64,000 bases of DNA from Chitinophagaceae bacterium UBA1953 (GTDB taxonomy: Bacteria; Bacteroidota; Bacteroidia; Chitinophagales; Chitinophagaceae), in contig DDEN01000061.1 of assembly GCA_002336115.1 (NCBI GenBank), forward strand, positions 270,138 through 334,137. Direction: 5' to 3'. Of this stretch, positions 51,178 to 60,032 are shown piece by piece. The notes under the pieces are model-generated. The model worked only from the letters and a program-made list of their open reading frames with translations. It had not been told where the DNA came from and ran no database searches. How positions within the stretch are numbered: position 1 is the first letter of the stretch; each line of letters opens with the position of its first letter. The translations under genes were made by a program, and so were the position numbers.

Positions 51178-51849
51178 ATGGCACAAGCAGCAGTAAACAC
51201 AAAATGGTGGGGAGGGGGAAAAAGCCCCTTCAACGTGGAGTATGGCAAATTGATGATGTGGTATTTCTTAATGAGTGATGCTTTTACTTTTGGTGCATTT
51301 CTTATTTCTTATGGTACAGTAAGAATGTCGAGTGCGTCATGGCCCGATCCGAATCATGTATTTAATGCGGTTCCTTTCTTTAGCGGTGTTCATATGCCGT
51401 TGGTGTTTGTGAGCTTTATGACGTTTGTACTTATCGTTAGTTCTGTAACAATGGTACTTGCTGTAAACGAAGGGCACAAAGGCAATAAGCAAGGTGTTAT
51501 CAAATATCTGTTCTGGACAATTGTTTTTGGTTTAATCTTTTTAGGAAGCCAGGCATGGGAATGGACACACCTTTATCATGAAGGCGCATGGTGGGGTCAC
51601 AATCCTTTTCCAAATGCTGATGGCACTGTAGCAACTACAAACTTTACCAACTTCTTTTTTACAATTACCGGCTTTCACGGTTTCCATGTGTTTTCAGGTG
51701 TGGTTATTAATCTTATAGCATTGCTGATGACACAAAACGGAGTCTTTGAACGCAGAGGTCATTACCTCATGATTGAAAAAGTAGGTTTATACTGGCACTT
51801 TGTGGATTTGGTTTGGGTATTTGTATTCCTGTTCTTTTATCTTGTTTAA
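51178..51849 (+). CDS. Cytochrome c oxidase subunit III (second copy)
   Basis: A 223-residue subunit III paralogue with five or six helices. Pieces: GKLMMWYFLMSDAFTFGAFLI at the first helix (Trp-Phe-Leu-x-Ser-Asp pattern), FLGSQAWEWTHLYHEG, FFTITGFHGFHVFSGVVIN and VGLYWHFVDLVWVFVFLFFYL at the C-terminus. It shares the last helix pattern with the preceding gene. The spacing to neighbours is 36 and 33 bp. Confidence 0.92.
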   Translation: MAQAAVNTKWWGGGKSPFNVEYGKLMMWYFLMSDAFTFGAFLISYGTVRMSSASWPDPNHVFNAVPFFSGVHMPLVFVSFMTFVLIVSSVTMVLAVNEGHKGNKQGVIKYLFWTIVFGLIFLGSQAWEWTHLYHEGAWWGHNPFPNADGTVATTNFTNFFFTITGFHGFHVFSGVVINLIALLMTQNGVFERRGHYLMIEKVGLYWHFVDLVWVFVFLFFYLV

Positions 51850-51882
51850 TCAATTTTAATTATTATCAGAAACTCAATTAAT

Positions 51883-52308
51883 ATGGAACATCACACATTT
51901 GGCGGCGAAGTAACTTTTCCACATGCAGCACCAACCGATGATTCAAAGAAGCGGATTATCAAAACAACAATTATTCTTTCAGTAATAACAATTATTGAAC
52001 TTGCGCTTGGTTTCTGGATTTATAAAATGCACGAAGGAGGAAGCCCAAGCCATTCATTAATTATGTTTTTAAAAGGGATTATTATTATTCTTTCCCTTGC
52101 TAAAGCTTTTTATATCGTTTCAATTTTCATGCACCTTGGCGATGAAATCCGTAACCTGATTATGACGATTGTAGTGCCGTTGATTTTATTCGTATGGTTT
52201 ATTGCGGCTTTTTTGTATGAAGGTAATTCATGGAAAAATCTTCGTCATGAATATCGCCCCAAAGATCCGGTTAAATTTGAAAAAACTGAAACTCCGGTTC
52301 ACCATTGA
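51883..52308 (+). CDS. Cytochrome c oxidase subunit IV family protein
   Basis: A 141-residue small membrane subunit: three helices (residues 28-48, 55-78, 90-112). The SLAKAFYIVSIFMHLGDE segment is characteristic of the subunit IV (caa3/CyoD-like) family, where a Phe-Met-His-Leu pattern marks the third helix. The N-terminus, MEHHTFGGEVTFPHA, is His-rich. It would stabilise the CuB site. Confidence 0.88.
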   Translation: MEHHTFGGEVTFPHAAPTDDSKKRIIKTTIILSVITIIELALGFWIYKMHEGGSPSHSLIMFLKGIIIILSLAKAFYIVSIFMHLGDEIRNLIMTIVVPLILFVWFIAAFLYEGNSWKNLRHEYRPKDPVKFEKTETPVHH

Positions 52309-52410
52309 CAAGAAATGGAATAGAACATATCTAATTCATCAGTATATTCGTCCCGGTTTTCAGAATGAAGGCCGGGACGAAATCATTATAGGACGTGTTT
52401 GAATTCGTGT

Positions 52411-53109
52411 ATGAGTAAAAAAGCAATTTTAGGCCTGTTGATAGCTGTGGGAATACCAGTTGTTTCATACCTTATCGTAAAGTTTGCCAGTGAAGATGCT
52501 GTAAATATGCCCCGAAGGTATTTTTATGATTCAGTAACTGAACGTGTTGAAAAGGGTAAATTGATAAGAGATACAGCATGGCATAAAATTTCCAACTTCA
52601 GTTTCACAAATCAGCTTGGCGATAAAGTATTTGCCGATTCATTAAAGGGCAAAATTCTTGTTGTGGATTATTTTTTCACTCATTGCCCGGGCCCTTGTCC
52701 TCATCTTACACGTAACATGAAAAAAATGCAGGATGCATTTTTTAACACTGATTCACTTGTCCATTTTATTTCATTTACAGTTGACCCGGAAAGAGACAGT
52801 GTGCAGGCACTGAAGTCGTATGCCGATAAATACCAGGTACGTCATAATAACTGGTGGTTTTTAACAGGAAGCAAAAAAGAAATTTATGATCTTGCTTTTA
52901 ATGAATTCAAGGCTGCTATTGTAAATGGAGGAAACATTGATACCGCTTTTTTACATACAGATAAATTTTACCTGCTTGACCGTGACCGTGTAATCCGGGG
53001 ATGGTACAACGGTACAGACTCTCTTGAAATGGGCAGGCTTGCCCGTGACATTGGGTTGTTATTTTTAGAAAAAGATAAAAAGAAAAAAAGAAACCTTTTC
53101 AGGAAATAG
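52411..53109 (+). CDS. SCO1/SenC-family protein of the oxidase operon
   Basis: A 232-residue membrane-anchored copper chaperone with a thioredoxin fold. The ATG at 52411 is used; a TTG-initiated frame at 52399 is not credible. Anchor KKAILGLLIAVGIPVVSYLIV; the metal site is YFFTHCPGPCPHLTRNM (Cys-x3-Cys) with the His in FLHTDKFYLLDRD. It differs from the SCO at 22863, whose site is CKGIC. Position after the oxidase genes points to CuA insertion in CoxB. Confidence 0.92.
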   Translation: MSKKAILGLLIAVGIPVVSYLIVKFASEDAVNMPRRYFYDSVTERVEKGKLIRDTAWHKISNFSFTNQLGDKVFADSLKGKILVVDYFFTHCPGPCPHLTRNMKKMQDAFFNTDSLVHFISFTVDPERDSVQALKSYADKYQVRHNNWWFLTGSKKEIYDLAFNEFKAAIVNGGNIDTAFLHTDKFYLLDRDRVIRGWYNGTDSLEMGRLARDIGLLFLEKDKKKKRNLFRK

Positions 53110-53123
53110 AAACAGAATATTTT

Positions 53124-53708
53124 ATGCAGGAACATCATACAGGTCACCACAGGAGAGGAATGCCCTTACCACCATCAATTAAACGGAACGATAAACTTGC
53201 TTTTGTGCTTATTATTGCAGTAAGTGCAGTTGTGTTTGGTGCAGTTGTGTTTTTAAATAAAGTAACCGTTAAAGTTAACCTTGGTTTTGATAAATACATT
53301 TTCGCAAGATTAAATGCTTTAATAAATACGTTTGTTACATTACTGTTACTTGGTGCTTTATACGCTGTGAGAGAAAAGCGATATAATACACATAAAAAAC
53401 TGATGATCTGGGCTATTGCTTTCTCGGTTTTGTTTTTGGTTTTCTATATCTGCCATCATTTGTTTACCGACTCAACTCCTTATGGAGGTTCAGGATTACC
53501 CAAAGTTGTATATTATTTAATTCTGGCCACACATATTATTCTTGCCGGTTTAATACTTCCGTTCATTTTATTCACTGCGTACAGAGGGTTAGCTGCAGAT
53601 TATCACATGCACAAAAAGCTTGCAAAGTTTACATGGCCTTTATGGTTGTACGTTGCTGTTTCGGGGGTTATTGTTTTCCTGATGATTAATCCTTATTACG
53701 GGCAATAA
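53124..53708 (+). CDS. DUF420 membrane protein, oxidase assembly
   Basis: A 194-residue inner-membrane protein of the DUF420 family with five helices (FVLIIAVSAVVFGAVVFL, ARLNALINTFVTLLLLGALY, LMIWAIAFSVLFLVFYICHHLF, YLILATHIILAGLILPFIL and KFTWPLWLYVAVSGVIVFLM). The His-x-x-x-H-H pair in YICHHLF and the HI of THIIL are likely metal or haem ligands. Relatives (YozB/CtaK in Bacillus, CtaM in Staphylococcus) are needed for haem-copper oxidase activity. MQEHHTGHHRRGMP at the start is His-rich. Last gene of the respiratory cluster. Confidence 0.88.
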   Translation: MQEHHTGHHRRGMPLPPSIKRNDKLAFVLIIAVSAVVFGAVVFLNKVTVKVNLGFDKYIFARLNALINTFVTLLLLGALYAVREKRYNTHKKLMIWAIAFSVLFLVFYICHHLFTDSTPYGGSGLPKVVYYLILATHIILAGLILPFILFTAYRGLAADYHMHKKLAKFTWPLWLYVAVSGVIVFLMINPYYGQ

Positions 53709-53864
53709 CATTGCACACCCTGTTTTAACTTGTGATTATAATTTTGAGTAAACCGTAAATTTTCTTAGAAAAGAGCGTATGTGGAAAATGCGGTAGTCAT
53801 AAGTATAACTACACAATTTTGCCAGAAAGCAGACAAAACTGTTAACAATTTGTTTATAAAGCAG

Positions 53865-53872
53865 TATGTTTG
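53865..53872 (+). promoter_or_regulatory. Promoter -7 element candidate for the giant repeat protein
   Basis: TATGTTTG, an exact TAnnTTTG match, 37 nt before the ATG. A TTTG occurs only 12 nt upstream, so the -33 element is unclear. Confidence 0.4.
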
Positions 53873-53909
53873 AATCTGAATTTGTGTTTTTAAACTAACC
53901 GTTTGACAA

Positions 53910-56900
53910 ATGAAACCCAAAAATCCAAATCCTCTGGCAGGTATTATCCTGTTCATGATGCTTTCTCTTACTGCAAAGTCCCAAACATTTGGAACATATG
54001 CTTCAGCAATCTGGATGTCTGATTGTAATCAAAGTAATTTTTATAATACATCTGGTTCGGGAGGAAGCCTTATTGGCCCTTCAGGAAATGTGTTTGAGAA
54101 TACAAACTTTGGTGCACATACACAAAATTCCGGCACGCTTATTTTACGTGGCGGAGAGGTGAAAACTTTTAAAACACCTGGTGTTGCAAATGTTTGCAAT
54201 GTTAAAATGTATTACCGTGTATATAAACAAGGCGATGTTCCCGGTAGCTTCAACTTAATGGACTTGCCTTTTTATGATGATTGTAATGCATCAAATCAAT
54301 TTCCTACAGGTGGGCCTTGTTCAACAGGCGATCAGAAATGGCAGCGTGTGGTTGCAGATGGAACAACAACACCATACTCTCCCATCAATCTTACAACATA
54401 TACTCCGGGAAATTATGTACTGGAGGTTTATTATGAAGCAGCGGGTTCTTTTACTTCAACATCATTGTGTAATGATATAGTGGTATTGAATAACGGAGGC
54501 AATAATTATAAAGCAACATTTTCAATACAATCGCCCGCTCTTTCAAGCGCCAACCCATCAACCTGTGGCGGAACAGAAGGTTCTTTTACATTAAGTGGTT
54601 TGGTAGCCGGTGCAACTTACCTTGTGAGTTACTATGATGATGGAGTTGCTGTAGGACCTGTATCAATTGTTGCTAACGGCTCAGGGCAGGTTGTTGTGTC
54701 GGGATTAAATGCAGGACTTTATTCAGGCATTTCATTCGCTGTGAATGGATGTACTACCAATTTGTTTACCGGGATTATTTTATCAAACCCGATTTATGTT
54801 CCTGTATTTTCGCCCATAGCTCCATTGTGTGCAGGCGATACACCACCAACGTTACCAACAACTTCTTTAAATGGCATTACCGGTACATGGAGCCCTTCTG
54901 TAATTAATAATACAGCATCAGGCGCATATACTTTTACGCCTTCTTCCGGAGCCTGCGGAATGCCAGTCACCATTAACGTTACTGTTAATCAGAAATCTAC
55001 ACCAACATTTACATTTGGCACTTCATTAAGTATTTGCGCAGGAGGAACAGTTCCAACATTGCCAGCAACATCAACAAACGGAATTAATGGAACATGGAGT
55101 CCGACGGTTATTGACAATCAGAACTCAGGCACATATACGTTTACTCCTAATACAGGTCAATGTGCTAAACCTGCAACATTAACTGTAACAGTAAATCCAA
55201 ATATTACACCAACATTCAGCTTTGGAACAGAGTTAACGATTTGTGCAGGAGGAACAGTTCCAACATTGCCAGCAACATCAACAAACGGAATCAGTGGTAC
55301 GTGGAGCCCTTCAACAATCGATAATCAGAATTCAGCAACATATACATTTACACCAACTGCAGGCCAGTGTGCAACAACGGCAACGTTTAGTGTAACGGTT
55401 AATCCAAATGTTACACCAACATTCAGCTTCGGAACATCATTAAGTATTTGTGCAGGAACATCTGTGCCCGCATTGCCAACAACATCTGATAACGGTATTA
55501 CCGGAACATGGAATCCATCGGTTGTAGATAATCAAACATCAGGCACCTATACGTTTACACCAACTGCGGGCCAGTGTGCAACCACTGCAACATTTACTGT
55601 TACTATTAATCCCAATATTCTTCCAACATTTAGTTTTGGAACAGAGTTAACAATTTGTGCAGGCGGAACTGTTCCAACACTTCCAACAACATCAGGTAAT
55701 GGCATTACCGGAACCTGGAGTCCATCGGTTGTAGATAATCAAACATCAGGCACCTATACGTTTACACCAACTGCGGGCCAGTGTGCAACAACAGCATCAT
55801 TAACTGTTACTGTTAATCCGAACATTACACCAACATTCAGCTTTGGAACAGAGTTAACAATTTGTGCAGGCGGAACTGTGCCAACTCTTCCAACAACATC
55901 AGGAAATGGAATCACGGGCACATGGAGTCCATCGGTTGTAGATAATCAGAATTCGGGAACATATACTTTTACACCAACTGCAGGTCAGTGTGCAACAACA
56001 GCATCATTAACTGTTACTGTTAATCCAAATGTTACACCAACCTTCAGCTTTGGAACATCATTGACAATCTGTGCAGGCGGAACCGTTCCAACATTGCCAA
56101 CAACTTCAAGTAATGGAATTACCGGCACATGGAGCCCGGCAACTGTAAGCAATCAATCATCCGGAACATATACATTTACTCCAACTGTAGGCCAGTGTGC
56201 AACAACAGCAACCTTTACTGTAACGGTAAATGCGAACATCACACCAACCTTCAGTTTTGGAACAACATTGACGATTTGTGCAGGCGGAACCGTTCCAACA
56301 CTATCAACAACATCAACAAACGGAATCACCGGTACATGGAGTCCATCGGTTGTAGATAATCAGAATTCAGGAACATATACGTTTACACCAACAGCCGGAC
56401 AGTGTGCAACAACACAAACATTTACTGTTACTGTTAATCCCAATATTCTACCAACATTTAGTTTTGGAACAGAGCTGACAATTTGTGCAGGCGGAACTGT
56501 TCCAACATTACCAACAACTTCAAGTAATGGTATTACAGGAACGTGGAGTCCATCGGTTGTAGATAATCAGAATTCAGGAGCATATACGTTTACACCAACA
56601 GCAGGTCAATGTGCAACAACAGCATCATTAACTGTTACTGTTAATCCAAACGTTACACCAACATTCAGCTTTGGAACAGAGTTAACGATTTGTGCAGGAG
56701 GAACAGTTCCATCATTGCCAACAACATCAACAAACGGAATTAATGGAACATGGAGTCCATCGGTTGTGGATAATCAAACATCCGGCACCTATACGTTTAC
56801 ACCAACAGCGGGCCAGTGTGCAACAACCGCAGCATTCACAGTAATAGTGAATCCGAATAGTACACCAACTTTTAGTTTTGGTACTACATTGAGTATTTGT

Positions 56901-58853
56901 GACGAGGCATCGGTGCCAAATCTTCCGCCAACATCAACTAATGGTATAACAGGGACATGGAGTCCTTCTGTAGTGGATAACCATATTTCAGGCACCTATA
57001 CCTTTACGCCAACATCAGGCCAATGCGCAACTACAGCAACATTTACTGTTACAGTTAATCCAATTGTTACACCAACCTTCAGTTTCGGTGCTGTATTGAA
57101 CCTTTGTGCAGGAGCAACAGCACCAACACTTCCGGCAACATCAGGCAATGGTATTGCAGGAACATGGAGCCCGTCGGCAATCGATAATCAGAATTCAGGT
57201 ACCTATACGTTTACACCAACATCAGGCCAATGCGCAACTACAGCAAGCCTTGAGGTAACAATAAATGCAAACATAACTCCTGTGTTCAGTATTGGAACAT
57301 CATTAACGATTTGTGCAGGCGGAACAGTTCCATCATTACCAACAACATCTGATAACGGCATTACAGGTACATGGAGTCCATCGGTTGTAGATAATCAAAC
57401 ATCAGGCACCTATACCTTTACGCCAACAACAGGGCAGTGTGCAACAACTGCAACATATACAGTTACTGTTACACCAAACGTTACACCTGCATTCAGCTTT
57501 GGTAAAACATTAAGTATATGCACAGGCGGAACAGTTCCATCATTACCAACAATATCTGATAATGGTATTACCGGAACATGGAATCCTGCAACAGTTGATA
57601 ATCAGAATTCGGCAACGTACACATACACACCAACAACAGGTCAATGTGCTAATACTGCAACATTTACGGTAACTGTGAACCCGATTGTTACACCAACATT
57701 CAGTTTTGGAACAACATTAAGCATTTGTGCAGGTGGAACAGTTCCGGCATTAGTAACGACATCAAGCAATGGCGTAACCGGAACATGGAACCCGTCAACA
57801 GTAAGTAATCAAACATCGGACACTTATACATTCACGCCGTCTGCTGGTCAGTGTGCAACAACGCAAACATTTACTGTAAGTGTTACGGCTAACACAGTTC
57901 CATCATTCAGCTTTGGTACAACGTTGAGTATTTGCACGGGCGGAATAGTGCCTGCTCTTCCAACATCATCAACAAACGGTGTAACCGGAACATGGAGTCC
58001 AACAACAGTAAGTAATCAAATATCTGGAACTTACACATTCACGCCAACCGCAGGTCAATGTGCAACAACACAAACATTTGCTGTAACAGTAAATGCAATT
58101 GTAACACCAACATTCAGCTTTGGTACATCTCAATCAATTTGTATCGGGGCAACTGTTCCAACATTGGTAACAACATCATCAAACGGTGTAACCGGGACAT
58201 GGAGTCCTGCAACAGTAAGTAATCAAACATCAGGAACATATACATTCACTCCGTCTGCAGGTCAATGTGCAACAACACAAACATTAGCAGTAGAAGTGAA
58301 CCCGATTCCATTGTTAACAATAAGAGCAGACACGACAATTAACGATGGTGCAATTATGCCTGCTACGAATTTCATTACATCACCTGCGGGTGTAACATTA
58401 GCATGGACAAATTCAAATACAGCCATTGGTCTTGCAGGAACAGGAACAGGTAATGTGCCGTCATTCACAGGTATTAACAGGGGCAATGATCCGATCAGCG
58501 GAACTATTACTGTTACTCCACGTATTAACGGATGTATTGGTTCAGCAAAATCATATGTTGTAACTGTTCGCCCGTTGAGTAAAGATGTGTTTGTTCCAAA
58601 TGTGTTCTCACCCAATGGCGATGGCAAGAATGATGTGTTGCTGGTATATGGAAATTATATTGATAAACTTGAGATGCGCATCTTCAACCAGTGGGGACAA
58701 CAAATTTTCTTTACCAACAGCCGAACACTTGGCTGGGATGGAAGACAGAACGGTAAACCACAACCGGTTGGCGTATATGTTTATGCATTAAAAGCTGTGA
58801 TGAGTGATGGAAAAGTAATTGAACAAAGAGGATCAATCACACTTGTACGTTAA
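53910..58853 (+). CDS. Giant type IX-secreted repeat protein with C-terminal type B sorting domain
   Basis: A 1647-residue surface protein. A signal peptide lies near residues 7-25 (LAGIILFMMLSLTAKSQT). Residues 26-296 are a non-repeated head. Residues 297-1467 are 17 Ig-like modules of about 69 residues, the first divergent with 67, the other 16 exactly 69 (DNA 54999-58310). Each carries two cysteines (positions about 13 and 55), the segment 'N-G-I-T-G-T-W-S-P' and 'T-Y-T-F-T-P-T-A-G-Q-C'. A further Ig-like domain covers 1468-1560, and the last about 85 residues (VPNVFSPNGDGKNDVLLV, MRIFNQWGQQIFFTN, PVGVYVYALKAVMSDG) are the gliding-motility-associated type B sorting domain. It is a long adhesin-like polymer module exported by the type IX system. 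Confidence 0.95.
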   Translation: MKPKNPNPLAGIILFMMLSLTAKSQTFGTYASAIWMSDCNQSNFYNTSGSGGSLIGPSGNVFENTNFGAHTQNSGTLILRGGEVKTFKTPGVANVCNVKMYYRVYKQGDVPGSFNLMDLPFYDDCNASNQFPTGGPCSTGDQKWQRVVADGTTTPYSPINLTTYTPGNYVLEVYYEAAGSFTSTSLCNDIVVLNNGGNNYKATFSIQSPALSSANPSTCGGTEGSFTLSGLVAGATYLVSYYDDGVAVGPVSIVANGSGQVVVSGLNAGLYSGISFAVNGCTTNLFTGIILSNPIYVPVFSPIAPLCAGDTPPTLPTTSLNGITGTWSPSVINNTASGAYTFTPSSGACGMPVTINVTVNQKSTPTFTFGTSLSICAGGTVPTLPATSTNGINGTWSPTVIDNQNSGTYTFTPNTGQCAKPATLTVTVNPNITPTFSFGTELTICAGGTVPTLPATSTNGISGTWSPSTIDNQNSATYTFTPTAGQCATTATFSVTVNPNVTPTFSFGTSLSICAGTSVPALPTTSDNGITGTWNPSVVDNQTSGTYTFTPTAGQCATTATFTVTINPNILPTFSFGTELTICAGGTVPTLPTTSGNGITGTWSPSVVDNQTSGTYTFTPTAGQCATTASLTVTVNPNITPTFSFGTELTICAGGTVPTLPTTSGNGITGTWSPSVVDNQNSGTYTFTPTAGQCATTASLTVTVNPNVTPTFSFGTSLTICAGGTVPTLPTTSSNGITGTWSPATVSNQSSGTYTFTPTVGQCATTATFTVTVNANITPTFSFGTTLTICAGGTVPTLSTTSTNGITGTWSPSVVDNQNSGTYTFTPTAGQCATTQTFTVTVNPNILPTFSFGTELTICAGGTVPTLPTTSSNGITGTWSPSVVDNQNSGAYTFTPTAGQCATTASLTVTVNPNVTPTFSFGTELTICAGGTVPSLPTTSTNGINGTWSPSVVDNQTSGTYTFTPTAGQCATTAAFTVIVNPNSTPTFSFGTTLSICDEASVPNLPPTSTNGITGTWSPSVVDNHISGTYTFTPTSGQCATTATFTVTVNPIVTPTFSFGAVLNLCAGATAPTLPATSGNGIAGTWSPSAIDNQNSGTYTFTPTSGQCATTASLEVTINANITPVFSIGTSLTICAGGTVPSLPTTSDNGITGTWSPSVVDNQTSGTYTFTPTTGQCATTATYTVTVTPNVTPAFSFGKTLSICTGGTVPSLPTISDNGITGTWNPATVDNQNSATYTYTPTTGQCANTATFTVTVNPIVTPTFSFGTTLSICAGGTVPALVTTSSNGVTGTWNPSTVSNQTSDTYTFTPSAGQCATTQTFTVSVTANTVPSFSFGTTLSICTGGIVPALPTSSTNGVTGTWSPTTVSNQISGTYTFTPTAGQCATTQTFAVTVNAIVTPTFSFGTSQSICIGATVPTLVTTSSNGVTGTWSPATVSNQTSGTYTFTPSAGQCATTQTLAVEVNPIPLLTIRADTTINDGAIMPATNFITSPAGVTLAWTNSNTAIGLAGTGTGNVPSFTGINRGNDPISGTITVTPRINGCIGSAKSYVVTVRPLSKDVFVPNVFSPNGDGKNDVLLVYGNYIDKLEMRIFNQWGQQIFFTNSRTLGWDGRQNGKPQPVGVYVYALKAVMSDGKVIEQRGSITLVR
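54999..58310 (+). repeat. 16 tandem 207-bp units
   Basis: Sixteen copies of a 207-bp unit in register, 3312 bp without any insertion or deletion; a 17th, shorter and divergent unit precedes them (about 54798-54998). Identity is visibly highest among the central units; runs such as CCATCGGTTGTAGATAATCA recur almost exactly. Confidence 0.95.
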
Positions 58854-59006
58854 TCAATTATTATTCAAGACAATAAATTATTCAATCTATATCTGCTATA
58901 AACACATGAAATGAGACATAAAAATTATTGAACAACTTTTACTTTCAGTGAAATAATTTTTATGGCGAATAACATGTGGCAATTGAAATCAACAATAAAT
59001 AAGCAC

Positions 59007-60032
59007 ATGAAAAATCGTCTTATAAAACAACCGGTTTTCATCACAGCAATTCTGCTCTTAGCAGTTTTGCAGAAAACAGTTGCGCAAACCGATCCGCATT
59101 TCACTCAAAACTATACCTATCCCATGTACATCAATCCTGCAATGACAGGAGGAAGTGATGGCGATTACAGGGTATCGGGTGTGTACCGCAGTCAATGGGG
59201 AAGTATCTCTAATCCATACCGCACAAGTGGATTATCGTTTGATACACGCACCAATAAAAATGTAGCCCTTGGTGTGAACCTGTTAAACCAATCAGCTGGT
59301 GACGGTGGATTTAATTACTTCAATGCTTACGGAACATTTGCCTATACAGGTGTAAAGTTTGGAAAGGATAATAACCATCGTCTTGTGCTTGCTTTACAGG
59401 CTGGTTTAATTAACCGTCGTGTAGATCAGACAAAATTCAAATGGGGCGATCAGTGGAACCCGATTACAGGATACAACGCATCTAACGCAACATCTGAAAG
59501 TTTTGCAGCAACAAATGCTTCTACATTCGATGCAGGTGCAGGTGCTTTGTATTACGATGCAACACCTGATAAGAAAGCAAATGCGTTTGGCGGGTTTTCA
59601 ATTGCACATATCAACCGTCCGAAAGATCCCATCATTGCCACACAAAGTGCAAGCCTGAATACAATTCCTTTGCGTGTAACAATTCATGGTGGGTTGAGTT
59701 TTAATTTATCTGAACGTACAAGTATTGTTCCTCATGCCTTGTACATGCAGCAGGGAACAGCAAAAGAAATTATGCTTGGCACGTATGTACAGCTGAATGT
59801 AAATGAAGAAACAGATTTTATGTTTGGTGGCTACTATCGTTATAAAGATGCGGTTGCTCCTTTTTTTGGTGTTGACTGGAAAAATTTCATTGTTGGAATC
59901 AGTTATGATGTAAACACATCAAAGCTTGGTGCCATGACAAGAAATGTAAACAGTTTTGAACTGAGTCTTTCTTATATCAAACGAAGCGGAACAAAAAGCA
60001 TTTTTGATTATATCCGCTGTCCACGCTTATAA
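59007..60032 (+). CDS. PorP/SprF-family type IX secretion-associated membrane protein
   Basis: A 341-residue outer-membrane protein. The ATG at 59007 gives the signal peptide MKNRLIKQPVFITAILLLAV ending at AQT. The family signature follows: TDPHFTQNYTYPMYINPAMTGG at the start of the mature protein, YRSQWGSISNPYRTS, VALGVNLLNQSAGDGG, NHRLVLALQAGLINRRVD and a C-terminal SFELSLSYIKR strand. The protein is a barrel that holds surface-exported type B proteins. It lies just downstream of the giant type B protein, a conserved arrangement, and overlaps the next gene by 1 bp. Confidence 0.95.
   Translation: MKNRLIKQPVFITAILLLAVLQKTVAQTDPHFTQNYTYPMYINPAMTGGSDGDYRVSGVYRSQWGSISNPYRTSGLSFDTRTNKNVALGVNLLNQSAGDGGFNYFNAYGTFAYTGVKFGKDNNHRLVLALQAGLINRRVDQTKFKWGDQWNPITGYNASNATSESFAATNASTFDAGAGALYYDATPDKKANAFGGFSIAHINRPKDPIIATQSASLNTIPLRVTIHGGLSFNLSERTSIVPHALYMQQGTAKEIMLGTYVQLNVNEETDFMFGGYYRYKDAVAPFFGVDWKNFIVGISYDVNTSKLGAMTRNVNSFELSLSYIKRSGTKSIFDYIRCPRL

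Noticed and set aside
54999..58310. CRISPR-like array
   Set aside because: The 207-bp units are contiguous, in frame and coding; there are no unique spacers.
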